Source: Clostridium sp. 12(A) (GTDB lineage Bacteria; Bacillota; Clostridia; Lachnospirales; Lachnospiraceae). From it: 64,000 nt of DNA. Shown here piece after piece: positions 17,274 to 26,578 of the stretch. The DNA lies in the NCBI GenBank assembly GCA_000526575.1, contig JAGI01000002.1, positions 992,001-1,056,000 on the forward strand, read 5' to 3'. The notes beneath the pieces are model-generated. The model had not been told where the DNA came from and searched no databases. It saw only the letters and a program-made list of their open reading frames with translations. The translations under genes were made by a program, and so were the position numbers. The stretch's first letter is position 1; every line of letters begins with the position of its first letter.

Positions 17274-19046
17274 CTAATCCAGCGAAATATGCAAGTCCTT
17301 TAACGCAGCCTGTTCCTTTATAATTCTTTGCAGTTCTTCTATTCCTTCTGCATGCCGGCTGGCGTAATCCAGACTGTTCTTTTTCACCTTCATAATCGTT
17401 TCCGAAAACGCCTTTTTCTGTTCTTCATTATTCAGGGACTCATTTAAGCTCGCATGAAATAGACCTGCGACTGCCCGGTATTGATCATCATCGTTAATGA
17501 AATGATTCAAAATCTCAGCCGGATTAAGTGTTCCGGCAGCGTGTCCGTCAAAAACCATCTGTGCCACATTATAATACAGTTCTTCTATAAAATCTTCCGG
17601 AGTAATTACCCCATGAATCTTATCAAATAGTACCGGATTTTCAATCAGCCAGGTAAGAAGCAGTCTCTGTGACTGTTTCACACCATCTTCCTTATCTTTT
17701 TTCTTCTGGCCTCTAAACCCTTTCTCCTCTTCTCCCCTTGATGCAGTCCCGGTTGTCCCCAACGATGCTCCCAGACGATTGACCAGACGCTTTAAATCTT
17801 CGTAATTTATAAAAAATTCTCTGGAAACTGCTTCTAAGTAATTCTCCCGCTCCAGAGCTTCAGGAAACTCAAGCAATTTTTTGGCTACCTGATTGTAAAA
17901 GGCAGTCTTCTGCTCCGGATCATCCATCTTATAATCCTTTTTCAGCACATCAATTTCATAGAGAAAACTATTCCTTGCTTCCTTGATTCTCTCCTGAAAT
18001 GCATCTGCTCCCAAATTCTTAATAAAATCGTCCGGGTCTTTATAAGGCTGCATATTCAGCACACGTATGGACATTCCAACCTCTTTCAAAATAGGAATCG
18101 CCCTAAGTGCCGCTTTAATACCAGCCCCATCACTGTCATAGGTAAGAATCACTTTATCCGTATACCGTTTTAAAAGCTGAGCATGCTGGAGGGTGAACGC
18201 CGTCCCAAGGGAAGCAACCGCATTGGTAAATCCGGCCTGGTGCATGGCAATTACATCCATATATCCCTCACAGATTAATATGTATTTTTCCCTGGACAGC
18301 CTGGCATAATTCAGTCCGTATAAATTTCGGCTCTTATCAAACAGCTTTGTCTCAGGTGAATTTAAATATTTGGGTTCTCCAGTGCCCATGACACGGCCGC
18401 CAAATCCGATAACACGGTTGTTCACATCCATAATAGGAAACATAACACGGTTCCAGAATTTGTCATAGGTTCCACGCTCTTCTATGGTCACAAGGCCGGT
18501 CTGCTTTAGAATCGCATCATCATACCCTTTCCCTTTTAAATATCGATACAGGTCATCGCTGGTCTTATTGGAATATCCAAGGCCAAAACGAACGATGGTT
18601 TCATCGCTTAACTCCCTGTCTCTTAAATACTTATATCCAGGTTCTCCCTGAGGGTTTTTCAGCTGATAGTAAAAATAGCTGGCAGCCAGCTTATTGATCT
18701 CCAAAAGAGCTGCTCTTAGATCTTCCTGTGCCCTGGCTTCCTTGCTGTATTCCTGAACAGGAAGCTTTACTCCCGCCCGATCAGCCAAAACTTTCAGCGC
18801 TTCGGAAAAAGAGTAATTTTCATATTCCATTACAAATGTAATGGCATTGCCGCCTGCACCACAGCCAAAGCAGTAGTACATCTGTTTTCCAGGTGACACG
18901 GAAAAGGAAGGCGACTTTTCATTGTGAAATGGACATAGTCCAAAGTAATTGCTTCCTTTTTTTTGCAGCTTGACATATCCCGAAATCACATCTACGATGT
19001 CATTCTTCATTCGGACCTCTTCAATTGCATCTTCCGAATATCGCAT
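17274..19046 (-). CDS. dnaG: DNA primase
   Basis: 590 aa. The N-terminal zinc-binding domain has CPFHNEKSPSF and CFGCGAGG (CHC2 type, about residues 38-65). A TOPRIM catalytic core follows (ICEGYMDVIAMHQAG with Glu, then TYDSDGAGIKAA with the DxD metal ligands). A C-terminal DnaB-interacting part ends the protein. It makes RNA primers for lagging-strand synthesis. AAGGAGG lies 11 nt before the ATG. dgt is upstream by 36 bp and rpoD downstream. Confidence 0.97.
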   Translation of the reverse strand: MRYSEDAIEEVRMKNDIVDVISGYVKLQKKGSNYFGLCPFHNEKSPSFSVSPGKQMYYCFGCGAGGNAITFVMEYENYSFSEALKVLADRAGVKLPVQEYSKEARAQEDLRAALLEINKLAASYFYYQLKNPQGEPGYKYLRDRELSDETIVRFGLGYSNKTSDDLYRYLKGKGYDDAILKQTGLVTIEERGTYDKFWNRVMFPIMDVNNRVIGFGGRVMGTGEPKYLNSPETKLFDKSRNLYGLNYARLSREKYILICEGYMDVIAMHQAGFTNAVASLGTAFTLQHAQLLKRYTDKVILTYDSDGAGIKAALRAIPILKEVGMSIRVLNMQPYKDPDDFIKNLGADAFQERIKEARNSFLYEIDVLKKDYKMDDPEQKTAFYNQVAKKLLEFPEALERENYLEAVSREFFINYEDLKRLVNRLGASLGTTGTASRGEEEKGFRGQKKKDKEDGVKQSQRLLLTWLIENPVLFDKIHGVITPEDFIEELYYNVAQMVFDGHAAGTLNPAEILNHFINDDDQYRAVAGLFHASLNESLNNEEQKKAFSETIMKVKKNSLDYASRHAEGIEELQRIIKEQAALKDLHISLD

Positions 19047-19082
19047 GAAGCCTTCATCCTCCTTCCTAAATCGTTCTCTTTC

Positions 19083-20093
19083 CTAAATGGCTTTCCATGC
19101 TTTCGGGACAAACAGTTCTTCGAATTTGACAATGGAATAGCTGTCGCTCATGCCTGCTATATAATCGCAGACAGCCCGCTCCTTGCTTACGCCCTGCTTC
19201 TCCATAAAATTTCGGTATTCATCCGGAAGCTTATCCGGATTATCCATATAGTATCGGAACAGCATCTCAATCAGCTGCTGAGCCTTTCCTTCTTCTGCCT
19301 TTGGTATCTCGTTTTTATAGACATTGTTGAACATCCAGGTACGAAGTCCCTGCATGGCCTCTTCCATATGAGGCGACATAATAATCTCCTGCTTTTCAAA
19401 GCTGTTTCCAATGATGTCATGGATCAGATTATTCAGTCGCTCCCGTACACTGTGTCCAAGGATTCCTGTAAAACGCTCCGGCAGGTCCTCTTCCACAAAC
19501 ATCTTTGCCCGAATGGCATCATCAATATCATGATTGATATAGGCAATCTTATCGGACAGGCGTACGATACCGCCTTCCAGCGTGGATGGCCGTCCACTGG
19601 TACGGTGGTTTAAGATGCCATCCCTGACCTCCCAGGTAAGATTAAGACCCATACCGTCTTTTTCTAAAAATTCCACAACCCTGACACTCTGCTTATAATG
19701 CTCAAATCCCTGGGAGCAGATCCGGTTAAGGACCGCTTCTCCGGAATGTCCAAAAGGAGTATGTCCCAAATCATGGCCCAGTGCAATGGCCTCTGTCAGA
19801 TCCTCATTCATACGAAGTGACTTGGCTATGGTCCGGGCAATCTGAGACACCTCCAGAGTATGGGTCAGTCTTGTGCGGTAATGATCGCCTTCCGGCGCCA
19901 GGAATACCTGGGTTTTATGCTTTAATCTGCGAAATGCCTTACAGTGGATGATCCGGTCCCTGTCTCTTTGATACGCAGTCCGGATATCACAGGAGTCTTC
20001 CATACGCTCTCTGCCCCGTGTATTCTTACTTAAGGAGGCATAAGGGCTTAAGTATGCTTCTTCCCATTGTTCTGTGGATTCCCTGATATTCAT
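19083..20093 (-). CDS. dGTPase-like HD-domain phosphohydrolase
   Basis: 336 aa. The HD signature is intact: TRLTHTLEVSQIARTIA, then HDLGHTPFGHSGE (about residues 107-119), and a later KIAYINHDIDDA helix giving the last metal ligand. This is the type-2 deoxyguanosinetriphosphate triphosphohydrolase-like family, often placed beside dnaG in clostridia. It probably hydrolyses dNTPs to nucleosides and triphosphate and could tune dNTP pools near the replication genes. True substrate preference is not visible. Confidence 0.9.
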   Translation of the reverse strand: MNIRESTEQWEEAYLSPYASLSKNTRGRERMEDSCDIRTAYQRDRDRIIHCKAFRRLKHKTQVFLAPEGDHYRTRLTHTLEVSQIARTIAKSLRMNEDLTEAIALGHDLGHTPFGHSGEAVLNRICSQGFEHYKQSVRVVEFLEKDGMGLNLTWEVRDGILNHRTSGRPSTLEGGIVRLSDKIAYINHDIDDAIRAKMFVEEDLPERFTGILGHSVRERLNNLIHDIIGNSFEKQEIIMSPHMEEAMQGLRTWMFNNVYKNEIPKAEEGKAQQLIEMLFRYYMDNPDKLPDEYRNFMEKQGVSKERAVCDYIAGMSDSYSIVKFEELFVPKAWKAI

Positions 20094-20182
20094 TCAATCA
20101 CATCCTTCGCCCAAAGTTATGGTACATTATATCATATTTTCTGTAATTTTAATACCCTATATTAAAATATTTGCAATCTCCA

Positions 20183-21013
20183 TTACCGATTCGCTATTGT
20201 GTGCTTCCGGTAGGTGCTGGGGAGACATCCATACCTTTTTTTAAAGGCCTTGGAAAATGATCTGCTGTCCGGAAACCCATGATTCATGGCGATTTCTCCA
20301 ATCTCATGATCCGTTCCAACCAGCTCCCTGACCGCATATTTCACACGCAGATCAATCAAATAGGTCCGGTAATTGACCTGCGCATATTTCTGAAAGATTC
20401 TGGATAAATAAGTGGAACTGAAACCAAACCGCTCCGCGACCTCTTCAAGCTTTAATTCCTGGTCGTAATTATCCCTCATATACTGGGTGACGTCTGATAG
20501 TTTATCCAGCTGTTTCTTTTGGCGGAGCACCTCTTTATCCATTGATTCTGTTTTAAATTCCGTGATTAACAGATAGAGAAGCTCATAAAATTGACTTTTC
20601 ACCTTTAAGCTATAGCCGTAATCCTGTTTTTCATAAATGGAAAACATAGAGGTGACAAGGTCCGCTAATTGTTTATTTTGAACATCGTCTTTCTTTTCAA
20701 AATTAATATAACCATCTTCCCCCAGATATTCTTTAAACGTACCTCCCGGAATCTGCAGCACGATTGTTACATTTGGATCCGGACATTCAATGGAATGGAC
20801 CTCATTGGAATTTACCAGTACAAAATCCTGTCTGGCAAGGGATAAATGGCTGTTATTAATGTAGAAATCAATTTTTCCTTCCTGTACCAGAAAAATTTCC
20901 ACGGAATGATGCCAATGCTTTGTTACTTTATACTTCCCCTCCCTGCCCTCAAAAATAAACAGCCGGAAAGGCAGGTCGTCGTTGGGGATGACAAGTTCAT
21001 ATCTGACTTCCAT
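20183..21013 (-). CDS. AraC-family transcriptional regulator with cupin sensor
   Basis: 276 aa. The N-terminal cupin-like domain includes HWHHSVEIFLVQEGKIDFYI (about residues 33-52). The C-terminal double HTH (about 170-272) has LEEVAERFGFSSTYLSRIFQ and IGEIAMNHGFPDSRSFSKAFKKRYG. GGGAGGT precedes the ATG. AraC proteins of this layout usually activate sugar utilisation genes, but no obvious target is adjacent: the next gene upstream is the protease. Confidence 0.9.
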   Translation of the reverse strand: MEVRYELVIPNDDLPFRLFIFEGREGKYKVTKHWHHSVEIFLVQEGKIDFYINNSHLSLARQDFVLVNSNEVHSIECPDPNVTIVLQIPGGTFKEYLGEDGYINFEKKDDVQNKQLADLVTSMFSIYEKQDYGYSLKVKSQFYELLYLLITEFKTESMDKEVLRQKKQLDKLSDVTQYMRDNYDQELKLEEVAERFGFSSTYLSRIFQKYAQVNYRTYLIDLRVKYAVRELVGTDHEIGEIAMNHGFPDSRSFSKAFKKRYGCLPSTYRKHTIANR

Positions 21014-21085
21014 TAGATACCTCCCGAAAATGATCTGTTTTTATTATAAATCATTTTCATCTAATTTCCAATGGTTTTCAATGTG

Positions 21086-22789
21086 CTATACCGGCAGGCT
21101 GTCACTGACACATAACACTCCATACCCCAGCTCAGGGTTTGGGTACTGGGAGATTCCAGGAAGTTTTCTGGTTCCTCGGATCAAATATGCCTTCACCTTT
21201 TCTCCAAATAAGAAAGGATCTCTGCCGTCTACAATTCCCCATTGCATGAGGAGAGCAGAGCTCCCTGTTACAAACGGTGTTGCAAAAGAAGTACCGGTGA
21301 CTGATTCATAACCTCCCCCTGCCTTGGCTGCTATGATTCCCACCCCCGGAGCAGCCAGATCCGGCTTTACTAAGTTAGTCCTTCTGGTAAACCCTCTTCC
21401 AGAAAAATCGGCATAAGACTGATACGTATCATCGTAAGCTCCAACTGAGATCACCTTGTTTGCAGTAGATGGAATGGTCAGAGTCGTTTCAGGAGTTGGT
21501 CTTAAAAAACGTGTAGATTCGTTAAGAACCCCTGCAGAGGGAAGCCACAAATCATATTTACCCTCTACAATTTGTCGGGGGGTTAACCGAAACTTCCAGA
21601 TACCGCTGTCTATATAAGAATCCAGAGGCAGAAAATCCAGGTATATCTCCTGGGCAACACTGTAAGGTCCTGGTTTTCCGTAGTATAGAAGAATCTGAGT
21701 GTTCCGGTAGTTTATGGTCTGAGGTCCAAGTCTGCTGCTGATTGGCCCGATCACTTCCCCAGATGGGGTAACAATGCTGATATCAAAAATGTCTGCATAG
21801 GATTTCCACAGCTGAACACTGAAGCTTTGCTGGTATGACCCTACACTTAATTCCACCTCCTCTGGATTTGACATGGTAAGGACTCCGGAAATATGACCGC
21901 CTGCAACCCCTTCATTTCCTGTACCTACAACAATGACGGTTCTTCCATAATTAGAAATATCATCGAGAAAGGTTTCCAAAAGGCTGGTCCCATCGTGAGA
22001 ACCGTATGTATTTCCAAAGCTTAAATTAATTGCCACCGGCATCTGCCTGTCTACAGCTTCCTTCACCACAAAATTAACAGCTCTCATAAGCTCTGTGGTT
22101 CTTGGAAATCCGCCTTCCTGGGGAACTCCCAGCTTTACCACTATCAACGGACTTTCGTACGCAATCCCCCGGTACTGGCCTCTGTTTTCTCTTCCATTTC
22201 CGGCTGCAATGGAAGCGACTGCGGTCCCATGTCCACTAATATCCACCGACGGTACTAAAGCTCTTGCACCGGCCCGGCTTCCGGTAGCCAGGGCTGCATC
22301 AATTTCTTCTTTCGTAAAAACCCGATCTAAAGACTGATCCCATAGCAAAAGGATTCTCGATGTTCCATCGGGATTTCTAAAATCGGCGTGGTAATAATCA
22401 ATCCCAGAATCAATAATGGCTACCAGGACTCCACGACCGTCTAAATTATTGCTTCCCTGTTGGACCAAATTGACGCAAGAGGCCGATTTTGCCTGATTAA
22501 TGGCAAAAAACAGCCTCTTTGGTTTTTCCACGTATTCAATTTGAGGCAATTCACTTAAACGGTCAATTAAGGATTCGGGAACTCTTAATATGGCGTATTC
22601 ATTTACCATCTGTTCTACCCTTATCCCCAGGGCGGACAGATTACTGATATCTCCGGAATGCTTTACAATCACATCCCAGGAATTTTCTTCAGGATTATAT
22701 CCAACATTTAAATTCCCTGACTTTGCCCGTTCCTCGGGGGTGGCACTCAAGGCAAGATTCAGCAGGTTTTCCAATTTTTGATCTTGCAT
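21086..22789 (-). CDS. S8 family serine peptidase, CspB/CspA-like
   Basis: 567 aa from the preferred ATG at 22789 (AGGA 7 nt upstream); the longer frame starts at a TTG. The catalytic triad is complete: Asp in AIIDSGIDYYHADF (about 127), His in DISGHGTAVASIAAGNG (about 187) and Ser in TGTSFATPF (about 501). A short N-terminal prodomain-like region and an inserted jelly-roll-like segment (about 290-420) match the clostridial Csp germination proteases. No signal peptide is seen, also as in Csp. A role in activating spore cortex hydrolase is therefore possible, and the neighbouring SpoIID-like gene fits a sporulation context, but this is inference. Confidence 0.85.
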   Translation of the reverse strand: MQDQKLENLLNLALSATPEERAKSGNLNVGYNPEENSWDVIVKHSGDISNLSALGIRVEQMVNEYAILRVPESLIDRLSELPQIEYVEKPKRLFFAINQAKSASCVNLVQQGSNNLDGRGVLVAIIDSGIDYYHADFRNPDGTSRILLLWDQSLDRVFTKEEIDAALATGSRAGARALVPSVDISGHGTAVASIAAGNGRENRGQYRGIAYESPLIVVKLGVPQEGGFPRTTELMRAVNFVVKEAVDRQMPVAINLSFGNTYGSHDGTSLLETFLDDISNYGRTVIVVGTGNEGVAGGHISGVLTMSNPEEVELSVGSYQQSFSVQLWKSYADIFDISIVTPSGEVIGPISSRLGPQTINYRNTQILLYYGKPGPYSVAQEIYLDFLPLDSYIDSGIWKFRLTPRQIVEGKYDLWLPSAGVLNESTRFLRPTPETTLTIPSTANKVISVGAYDDTYQSYADFSGRGFTRRTNLVKPDLAAPGVGIIAAKAGGGYESVTGTSFATPFVTGSSALLMQWGIVDGRDPFLFGEKVKAYLIRGTRKLPGISQYPNPELGYGVLCVSDSLPV

Positions 22790-22823
22790 ATGATGATCCT
22801 GCGCTTTTTCTATTATCTTACGC

Positions 22824-22851
22824 AAACCAAGTCATTCTCATGACTTGGTTT
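22824..22851 (-). other. Perfect inverted repeat spanning the spoIID-like stop
   Basis: AAACCAAGTCA (22824-22834) and TGACTTGGTTT (22841-22851) are perfect 11-bp arms with a 6-nt loop. The stop codon of the upstream gene lies in the loop region and the next start is 35 bp away. No U-tract follows, so it is more likely a coupling or mRNA stability hairpin than a terminator. Confidence 0.55.
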
Positions 22852-25114
22852 GATCTGCTTCCCGTACTTCCACTCCGTTATAGAAGAATTTTAATATATC
22901 TTCAAAGCTCTTTCCTTCTTTGGCCATTGCCTGAGCACCGTTCTGGCTCATTCCGACTCCGTGACCAAAACCGCCGCCATAGATATGGAAGGTAGTAATA
23001 TTTTTATCATCCACGCCCTGATTCTCAATTGCAATATAAGCACTAGGCAGGGAATCAAAATTTTTCATGACGCTGCCGTCTTTTTTGTTAAGGACCATGT
23101 ACTTGTTACCCATCTTAGCTCTTACCTGACCTTCGCCGCTGATGGTCATGACGCCATCAGAACCTTCCACCCTGATTTTCTTAGCAATTCCCCCAACTCC
23201 TCTTTCCGTAACCGTAATGTTTAAAATAGAACCGACTTCTGTAATCTCTTCTTCCAACTGCCGGTTGGTAACCGTGGTATCCCATCGGTACATGGGATAA
23301 GAAGAATCATAGGCTGGATAATCTTTATTCTTTATAAATGTATCAAAATCTGAGTTGGTTGATAAATTAAGCACACCCTTGTTATCCTGCATCAGCGTTC
23401 CATCTAAATAGGGGAACTGAGATGGATTTCCTCCCCACACACTGCCATCTGTGGTGTGTCCACAGGAAGTAGAAAAATAGAATGCTTCAATGGGAGTATC
23501 TCCGTAGAACAATAGCTTTCCGTAAGTCTCACGCACTGCTTCCTGAGTCTTAGCTGCTGTAGGCAGATTGTTATATACCTGGAATCTGGTACTGTCATCT
23601 ACATGAGCACCGTATTTGCTGTAGGTATTGCTTTGAATCTGGCGGTATGCATAAGTCCTTGCACAGACAGCCTGAGCCTTTAGAGCTTCTTTCTCATAGC
23701 TGTCGGGCATCTCACTGGGAACTACCTTCGTTAAATAATCCTCTAAATAAATCTCATTAATAAGAAGCAGCCCATCTCCTTCTTTCCGTATCTCAATAGT
23801 GCCGTCATAAGCTGGTGTCCCATAGGATCTGGATATGGAATTAACCGTAACCGCATCTCCTTTTTCCAAAGGTGCAGCAACAATTCTTCCGTCTTTCAGC
23901 CTTTCATCAGAGGTATCAATCACGACCTCTGCCTTTGCAGGAATCTCCACCTTTTCCTCTCCATAAGTAAGTGTCAGCCCGCTTACTGCAGACAAGGTAA
24001 CAGAAGAGTGAAAAATGGACTGGAAACTGGTATTCATCAATAGAACCCGAATACTCTTTGCATCAAACTCTCTCACCAGTAAGGCCGCACATATTTTTCC
24101 ATGGGCAACCACAAAATCCTGTATATCGTATCCCACCAAAATATCAGCCAGAGTTTTTTCCTCAAATTGGCCATATAGGCGATAAACCTTAAAGTCTTTA
24201 TCCAGCTTTAAGCTTCCATATCCTTCCACTTCAATGGAATCGTCCTTTACCGCAAGCACCTTACCGGATATCTTCTTCTTTTTTAAGGTAACCTTCTGAA
24301 GGCTTCCTTTTTTTAAGGTGACATCTGCCACATTATTAGCAAAATTATCTGCCTCCCCCAAGGAGGCTTCCAGAGGAAAGCTTCGCTCCACCATCCCTAA
24401 GTGAACAATAAAAGTTTTGCCATCTCCGGTCGTTAACCATGCATTCTTATAAGTAACTGTATCGGTAACTGCTTCCTTCATGGCAATGATTTCATTGCCT
24501 CTTACAAGGAGTTTCAGCTCCCAATCTATGTACGAATCAAGGCTGATGCCTTCAAATTGAAAATTTCCCTGACTGGTGTATGCAGTCCAAGGAAGTGACC
24601 CATTCACATTGGTTGGAGTTCCATAAAGCAGAACATCAACTTCCTTTATATTTCCTTCCTTGTCAAGGGACTTTTTAAGCTCATCGTATAGGTTCCACCA
24701 GGCATCTGCAGATATCTGCTTATTCCCTTTTTTCTTACCCACTCGAACATCTTTCCCAGAACCAGGTACCAGGGCCTCAGCCAGTTCCTCCGCATCTTTA
24801 TAGGTCAAAAAGCCTTCCGCTATCTCTTTTTTCGCAGGCACCTCACTGGGATTTAAATATCCTCCCACATAGAGATAGCTCATGTATTTTACATACCAGT
24901 TGTTCTTTTCTGCCTCCGAAAAATATTCCTGCTTTTGATCTGCCAGAGCTTTCTCACAGCTTTCCCTATCCGTCAGAAGAAGAGCCGCTGACTTATAAGC
25001 AAGTCCTCTGGATATCCCTCCTGGCTCTGGTTCGTTCACCAGAATAATCACTATGAGCAACAAAACCAAAAGAGGAATTCCCACAACAAATCCAATAAAT
25101 GTCTTTTTATTCAT
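22838..25114 (-). CDS. SpoIID/LytB domain protein
   Basis: 758 aa, much longer than SpoIID itself (about 340 aa). An N-terminal signal anchor (GIPLLVLLLIVIILV) is followed by about 400 residues of unassigned sequence and then the SpoIID/LytB domain (about 430-750): INEIYLEDYLTKVVPSEMPD, EALKAQAVCARTYAYRQI, YFSTSCGHTTDGS, and the C-terminal HIYGGGFGHGVGMSQNGAQ. SpoIID is a lytic transglycosylase acting on denuded glycan during engulfment; LytB-type relatives act in vegetative wall turnover. The long form could be either. It lies upstream of the Csp-like protease in one run. Confidence 0.87.
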   Translation of the reverse strand: MNKKTFIGFVVGIPLLVLLLIVIILVNEPEPGGISRGLAYKSAALLLTDRESCEKALADQKQEYFSEAEKNNWYVKYMSYLYVGGYLNPSEVPAKKEIAEGFLTYKDAEELAEALVPGSGKDVRVGKKKGNKQISADAWWNLYDELKKSLDKEGNIKEVDVLLYGTPTNVNGSLPWTAYTSQGNFQFEGISLDSYIDWELKLLVRGNEIIAMKEAVTDTVTYKNAWLTTGDGKTFIVHLGMVERSFPLEASLGEADNFANNVADVTLKKGSLQKVTLKKKKISGKVLAVKDDSIEVEGYGSLKLDKDFKVYRLYGQFEEKTLADILVGYDIQDFVVAHGKICAALLVREFDAKSIRVLLMNTSFQSIFHSSVTLSAVSGLTLTYGEEKVEIPAKAEVVIDTSDERLKDGRIVAAPLEKGDAVTVNSISRSYGTPAYDGTIEIRKEGDGLLLINEIYLEDYLTKVVPSEMPDSYEKEALKAQAVCARTYAYRQIQSNTYSKYGAHVDDSTRFQVYNNLPTAAKTQEAVRETYGKLLFYGDTPIEAFYFSTSCGHTTDGSVWGGNPSQFPYLDGTLMQDNKGVLNLSTNSDFDTFIKNKDYPAYDSSYPMYRWDTTVTNRQLEEEITEVGSILNITVTERGVGGIAKKIRVEGSDGVMTISGEGQVRAKMGNKYMVLNKKDGSVMKNFDSLPSAYIAIENQGVDDKNITTFHIYGGGFGHGVGMSQNGAQAMAKEGKSFEDILKFFYNGVEVREADQTKS

Positions 25115-25170
25115 GCGCTCCTCTTAACTCTTTTTTATTTTTCTATACTTTACCATATTTATAAATAAAG

Positions 25171-25196
25171 TTAAAGCAGCGATTTCTCGCTGCTTT
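25171..25196 (-). terminator. Terminator of the putative 6S RNA
   Basis: GCAGCGA (25176-25182) and TCGCTGC (25187-25193) make a 7-bp stem with a 4-nt loop, extended by A-T pairs. On the minus strand a moderately T-rich tract follows; on the plus strand a T6 tract follows, so it may act in both directions. Confidence 0.65.
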
Positions 25197-25401
25197 TTTC
25201 TTTTGTAACCCCAAAATGCCGGTTCTTACTTATTGACGCCTAGCGATGCTAGGTGGGCAACCTCACTCAGGTTTCTGCCTTCCACTGCTAAGGAGGCCTG
25301 ACATCCACCTGAAAATATTGGAATCCCATGAGTCATAATGTAGGTTCAAAAAAGGTAAGAGTGTCGCGCATTCCAGGAATCACATTCATCATGCTTCTAT
25401 G
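25171..25401 (-). ncRNA. ssrS: Structured small RNA, probably 6S RNA
   Basis: A 343-bp gap holds a strong minus-strand promoter and terminator with no ORF between. The transcript (about 200 nt plus terminator) folds by eye into one long irregular rod: GTGATTCC pairs with GGGGTTAC near the 3' end, GAATGC with GCATTT, CTTAC with GTAAG, and AGGTGG with CCACCT, and CCTAGC/GCTAGG forms a small side hairpin. The rod shape with internal bulges, size and isolation fit 6S RNA, which mimics an open promoter and sequesters SigA-RNA polymerase. The SRP RNA signature GGAAGGAAGCAGC is absent. Identity is inferred from structure, not from a search. Confidence 0.6.
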
Positions 25402-25407
25402 GCATTT

Positions 25408-25436
25408 AGTATACACCACTTCGACCTGATTTACAA
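25408..25436 (-). promoter_or_regulatory. Promoter of the putative 6S RNA
   Basis: -35 TTGTAA (25431-25436) and -10 TATACT (25408-25413), 17-bp spacer, minus strand. Predicted start near 25401. It sits directly after the stop of the HPr-like gene. Confidence 0.7.
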
Positions 25437-25457
25437 GTTCCTTTTCCTGTCAGTTTC

Positions 25458-25712
25458 TTAACATTTGCCGCCAATCAGCCTGCCATGTTCCACGTACAGT
25501 TCCAGATGCTTTAACAGAGAATCACAGGAATCTTCCTGGATCATTAACTCCAACCCTTCCACAGTTGCCAGAGAAAGTACAGACAGCAGGGATTTTGCAT
25601 TGACAATACTGTCACCGCAAACCAACTGCATACGCTCCTTAAACCTTCCGGCAATTGTTACAAACTCAAGAATGGATTCAACCCCCCAAAAACCGATTTC
25701 CACCTTTCTCAT
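25458..25712 (-). CDS. HPr-like protein lacking the phosphorylatable histidine (Crh-like)
   Basis: 84 aa. The second half aligns without gaps to HPr: VNAKSLLSVLSLATVEGLEL matches the region around regulatory Ser46, so Ser41 here corresponds to Ser46. Extending the alignment back, the His15 site falls on Gly10 and Arg17 on Glu12, so PTS phosphotransfer at His should be impossible. This recalls Bacillus Crh, which keeps Ser46 but has Gln at position 15, and acts with CcpA. A catabolite-signalling role is inferred. AGGAGG precedes the ATG. It is small but has a good start and a clear family resemblance. Confidence 0.75.
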   Translation of the reverse strand: MRKVEIGFWGVESILEFVTIAGRFKERMQLVCGDSIVNAKSLLSVLSLATVEGLELMIQEDSCDSLLKHLELYVEHGRLIGGKC

Positions 25713-25746
25713 CCTAAGTATTCCTCCTGATTACAGTACGTAAAAT

Positions 25747-26517
25747 TTAAAGCCTGTATACTTTATACTCTTTTTCAAATATATATCCTAATTTTTCCGC
25801 AAGACAGGTCGATGGTATATTATCTGCATCCCAGCTCGGATTAATCCCCTGTTCCAGACAGGAAAGAATAAAAGCCGCGCTGCATGATAATGCAAGACCT
25901 CTTCGCTGGTACTCTTTTCTGGTCGCAACTGTGACCTGAATCATACCTTCGCTGATTCCATAAGCAGAACAGCCAGAAACCAAGGTATTTCCATCTAAAG
26001 CAACAAATCCAAGCCCATTCTTTAAGAATTCTTCCGGTGTTTCAAAATTGGAACAAAATTCACGGCTCCATTCTTCTTTCAGGGCTAAATGGTATAAACT
26101 CTTATCCATCTTTTTTATGCGGATTCCAGTATGTGGAATTTGTAAAAAATGATTTAAATCAGTCTCGGAAAAATGGTTCCGGTCCTTTCTCATGGCGTAG
26201 CGGGATGAAATTCTGAATTCACCAAAAAAGGTTTCCTCCAGCCATTCTTCCCAACGCGCATCGGCAGGCGTAATAAATCCATGTCTGCACTGTAACAGCA
26301 AATGCTTTTTCAGTTCCATGGCAATTTCACCCTTCGGACATATGCCGAACAGATAAACGAAATTCCCCAGAAGTATCAGGCAAAACGATGGATTGTCAAG
26401 TTCAGGAACCCAAACCCGGCCCATCCGTCCTTCTGCAGCACCCCGGGGCAAAACGCTGTCCGCCGTACTGCACAAATGTCTGATGATCTGTCTTTTTTCT
26501 TTTCCTAGTTCTATCAT
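25747..26517 (-). CDS. GNAT-family acetyltransferase (ZmaR-like)
   Basis: 256 aa from the ATG at 26517, chosen because AAGGAGG lies 7 nt upstream; the longer frame has none. The C-terminal half is a GNAT domain: IQVTVATRKEYQRRGLALSC (about residues 190-209) is motif A with the RRxG loop, followed by PSWDADNIPSTCLAEKLGY, the usual N/D-x-x-S-x-x-L-A-x-K-L-G-Y ending. The N-terminal half resembles the zwittermicin-type GNAT group. Substrate unknown. Confidence 0.83.
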   Translation of the reverse strand: MIELGKEKRQIIRHLCSTADSVLPRGAAEGRMGRVWVPELDNPSFCLILLGNFVYLFGICPKGEIAMELKKHLLLQCRHGFITPADARWEEWLEETFFGEFRISSRYAMRKDRNHFSETDLNHFLQIPHTGIRIKKMDKSLYHLALKEEWSREFCSNFETPEEFLKNGLGFVALDGNTLVSGCSAYGISEGMIQVTVATRKEYQRRGLALSCSAAFILSCLEQGINPSWDADNIPSTCLAEKLGYIFEKEYKVYRL

Positions 26518-26578
26518 AAAGATCCTCCTTCCCGATTTCAAAAAGGACTGTCCCCTGTTAGAGACCTAGTATAGCACA

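Noticed and set aside
25171-25401. SRP (4.5S/6S-L) RNA as identity of the structured RNA
   Set aside because: The conserved GGAAGGAAGCAGC apical loop of SRP RNA is absent.
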